A stretch of 15,118 nt of DNA from Planctomycetota bacterium (GTDB lineage Bacteria > Planctomycetota > Phycisphaerae > WQYP01). The DNA is taken from contig JAMDCX010000074.1 of assembly GCA_023489375.1 (NCBI GenBank), positions 1-15,118 on the forward strand, in the 5' to 3' direction. The stretch's first letter is position 1; the number at the start of each line of letters is the position of its first letter. The position numbers and the translations under genes are program-made. The notes beneath the pieces were generated by a model, which made no database searches, was not told the DNA's origin, and saw nothing but the letters and a program-made list of their open reading frames with translations. Positions 14,004 to 15,118 of the stretch are shown here, in pieces.

Positions 14004-14482
14004 CTGGTTTGGTAACCGTACACAACGCTACCATTACGACCGCAGCGCTGGTGCATGTCCACAGCAAAAAAATAATTGTTTACATCGTGTCAATACACAG
14101 CTTTCTCTTGTAACCGTTCACGGCGCGGTTATCAACATCGCCCGTCTTGCGGCCGCGCCACAATGAATAATGAGAAATGAGACGGCCTGGCGGACTTAAT
14201 GAGATGTTACGCTGTGCTACACTTAAAAGTACAGGAGTCGCAATGGTTTTTTGTTCATTGCTCGTTGCTTGTTATTTATACCGTTGTGTCGTCGTGGTGA
14301 AATTGTTTGGTTTTACTCATTATTCACAGGCATTATATTTTTTCATCATGATGGCCCGTGAATGGTTGCCCGTTCACGGCCATGCCACAGGCCAGAGTTA
14401 CGGCTGTTTTGGGGTACCCCAAAGCGGGGGCGCCTCTTGTGGTGCAGGCTTCCAGCCTGCCCAGTCGCGACTTCGTAAATGG
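14004..14482. other. Gene-free repeat cluster
   Basis: No gene is supported. The cluster holds a degenerate motif GTAACCGTACACAA (14012-14025), the structured repeat 14110-14236, A/T-rich filler with TTCATTG-type words, and a head-to-head motif pair (14356-14379). It ends in the second copy of the 120-bp GTGCAGGCTTCCAGCCTGC repeat. A 109-codon frame at 14177-14506 crosses several of these repeats and is not a gene. Confidence 0.75.
14110..14236 (+). repeat. GTAACC-type structured repeat, direct copy
   Basis: It starts with an exact GTAACCGTTCACGG (14110-14123). CAACATCGCCC, a hairpin TGCGGC-CGC-GCCACA (14148-14162, one mismatch), AATGAATAATGAG and CTTAATGAGATGTTACGC then follow. The blocks occur in the same order as in the inverted copy at 11929-12048. 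Confidence 0.75.
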
Positions 14483-14486
14483 TTAC
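14366..14486. repeat. About 120-bp repeat containing GTGCAGGCTTCCAGCCTGC, copy 2
   Basis: It runs from TTGCCCGTTCACGG (14366-14379) to TCGTAAATGGTTAC (14473-14486). These ends are approximate inverses of each other. The inner blocks match the copy at 11227-11348. The last bases supply the stop codon of the methyltransferase fragment read leftward. Confidence 0.75.
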
Positions 14487-15019
14487 GATTCCACATTATA
14501 TTTTGATTTTTCGCCCTTAGTGGAACGTGAACGGATACTGCGCACCTGCTTAGGTTTAACCCCCGCAATCAGAGCCAATTCAAGCCATTTCCAATGACAG
14601 TCCACTTCCATAAAGCCAGCTTCGCGCAGCCAGACAAGTTGGGATTCTATAGATGCCAATTTGTTTTCGGTATCCTCAGTTGCGCGGGTGTAGTTTATGG
14701 CCTTCAAAAAGCGGTCGTGGCGTTCGGCACTCACCGAGGCGACGTGCTCAAGGTTGCAGAAGATGCCACCTGGGTTAAGTAATGCATATAATTCGGCATA
14801 GAGCGTCCGTTTACGCACATCCTCCAGATGGTGAATGGCGAAACTGGAAACGATGGCGTCGAAGGTGCCCAGATCAGGCAGTGGATGCACCATGTCGTGG
14901 GCGATTATGGTGAAGTGTGGATCATCGGCAAAACGGTTCCGGGCCTTCTCCAGCATGATGGCAGAGAAATCAAGGAGAATAAACTTGGATTGTAACCGTT
15001 CACGGGTAAAATAGAAAAA
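14483..15019 (-). pseudogene. 5'-truncated class I SAM methyltransferase
   Basis: The frame is open from 15019 to the stop at 14483-14485; the first ATG is at 14956. The translation matches the middle and end of a small-molecule-type SAM methyltransferase: FILLDFSAIMLEKARNRF (post-motif I), FDAIVSSFAIHHL (motif II region), LLNPGGIFCNLEHV, then LVWLREAGFMEVDCHWKWLE. Motif I (DxGxGxG), needed for SAM binding, is absent. In its place, upstream of about 14992, lies an exact GTAACCGTTCACGG and repeat sequence, with a stop at 15020-15022. The last 18 or so residues (from SIRSRSTKGEK) are also encoded by a diverged repeat copy. The gene is therefore broken at its 5' end and altered at its 3' end, and is unlikely to be active. 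Confidence 0.8.
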
Positions 15020-15042
15020 TCAGCCGGGATATGCTGCTTTTC
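14992..15042 (+). repeat. GTAACCGTTCACGGG repeat with AAAAATCAG tail
   Basis: An exact motif copy (14992-15005) followed by AAAATAGAAAAATCAGCCGG. The same motif plus AAAAATCAG tail occurs at 11361-11395. A diverged inverted form (GTATCCGTTCACG, then GCGAAAAATCA) is at 14538-14505. This gives a third sub-type of repeat built on the same 14-bp head. Confidence 0.7.
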
Positions 15043-15118
15043 ATCGCGAATACTGCCACCACAGATAACACGAATGAAATGGATAGAAATGGAATGTACC
15101 AGTTTAGGATTCCGGAAA

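Noticed and set aside
14177..14506. 109-aa ORF with a hydrophobic start and an AGGAG upstream of an internal ATG at 14243
   Set aside because: The frame crosses three repeat units, and its C-terminal half is the CAGGCTTCCAGCCTG repeat read as protein.
1..15118. CRISPR array, tRNA or rRNA genes
   Set aside because: No regularly spaced identical repeats with unique spacers and no tRNA cloverleaf or rRNA sequence were seen; the many repeats differ in spacing and orientation.

Overview
The window has the look of a Planctomycetota chromosome (possibly Phycisphaerae-like) of moderate G+C. This placement is an inference. It rests on the gene content: a stand-alone LigD-type phosphoesterase domain, a coproheme-decarboxylase-type HemQ, a lone S21 gene and an IHF-like protein. 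It also rests on the large load of short structured dispersed repeats between genes. No 16S gene or other decisive marker is present.

Layout. Positions 1-135 are the 3' end of a group II intron (domains V and VI). Next comes a repeat-rich gap, then a PhoB/OmpR-type response regulator preceded by three 11-bp direct repeats, then RNase PH (rph). A small unknown gene (2400-2696) meets a four-gene leftward operon at 5623-2719: TPR lipoprotein, single-pass membrane protein, class I methyltransferase, rsmE. A LigD-PE-like gene diverges from that operon. rpsU (leftward, with a near-consensus promoter) diverges from an ECF sigma factor operon: sigma factor, membrane partner, exported helical protein. 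HU/IHF and bioF follow. After about 1.6 kb without genes come hemQ and an unknown membrane-anchored protein. The window closes with a decayed methyltransferase fragment inside more repeats.

The most unusual part is the non-coding DNA at 10520-12048 and 14004-15005, with a small outpost at 235-258. It is a patchwork of mobile and repeated elements. A 14-bp motif, GTAACCGTTCACGG, recurs about 16 times in both orientations, four of them exact. In one case two copies form the inverted ends of a 492-bp segment flanked by an 8-bp direct repeat (CACTAATC). That segment lies inside a second, decayed group II intron (10778-11928). The same intron is also broken by a 274-bp element with perfect 34-bp inverted ends, and the intron itself sits at the edge of another copy of the repeat family. 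The order of insertion can therefore be read. The motif also supplies the TAA stop codon of two unrelated genes and cuts off the 5' end of a methyltransferase gene. A separate 125-bp element with 12-bp inverted ends is present twice. Two of the repeat families keep their hairpins through compensatory base changes.

The coding genes are mostly ordinary housekeeping and regulatory genes. The candidate for an undescribed system is the GTAACCGTTCACGG family. No transposase is encoded in the window, so any mobilising enzyme must lie elsewhere.
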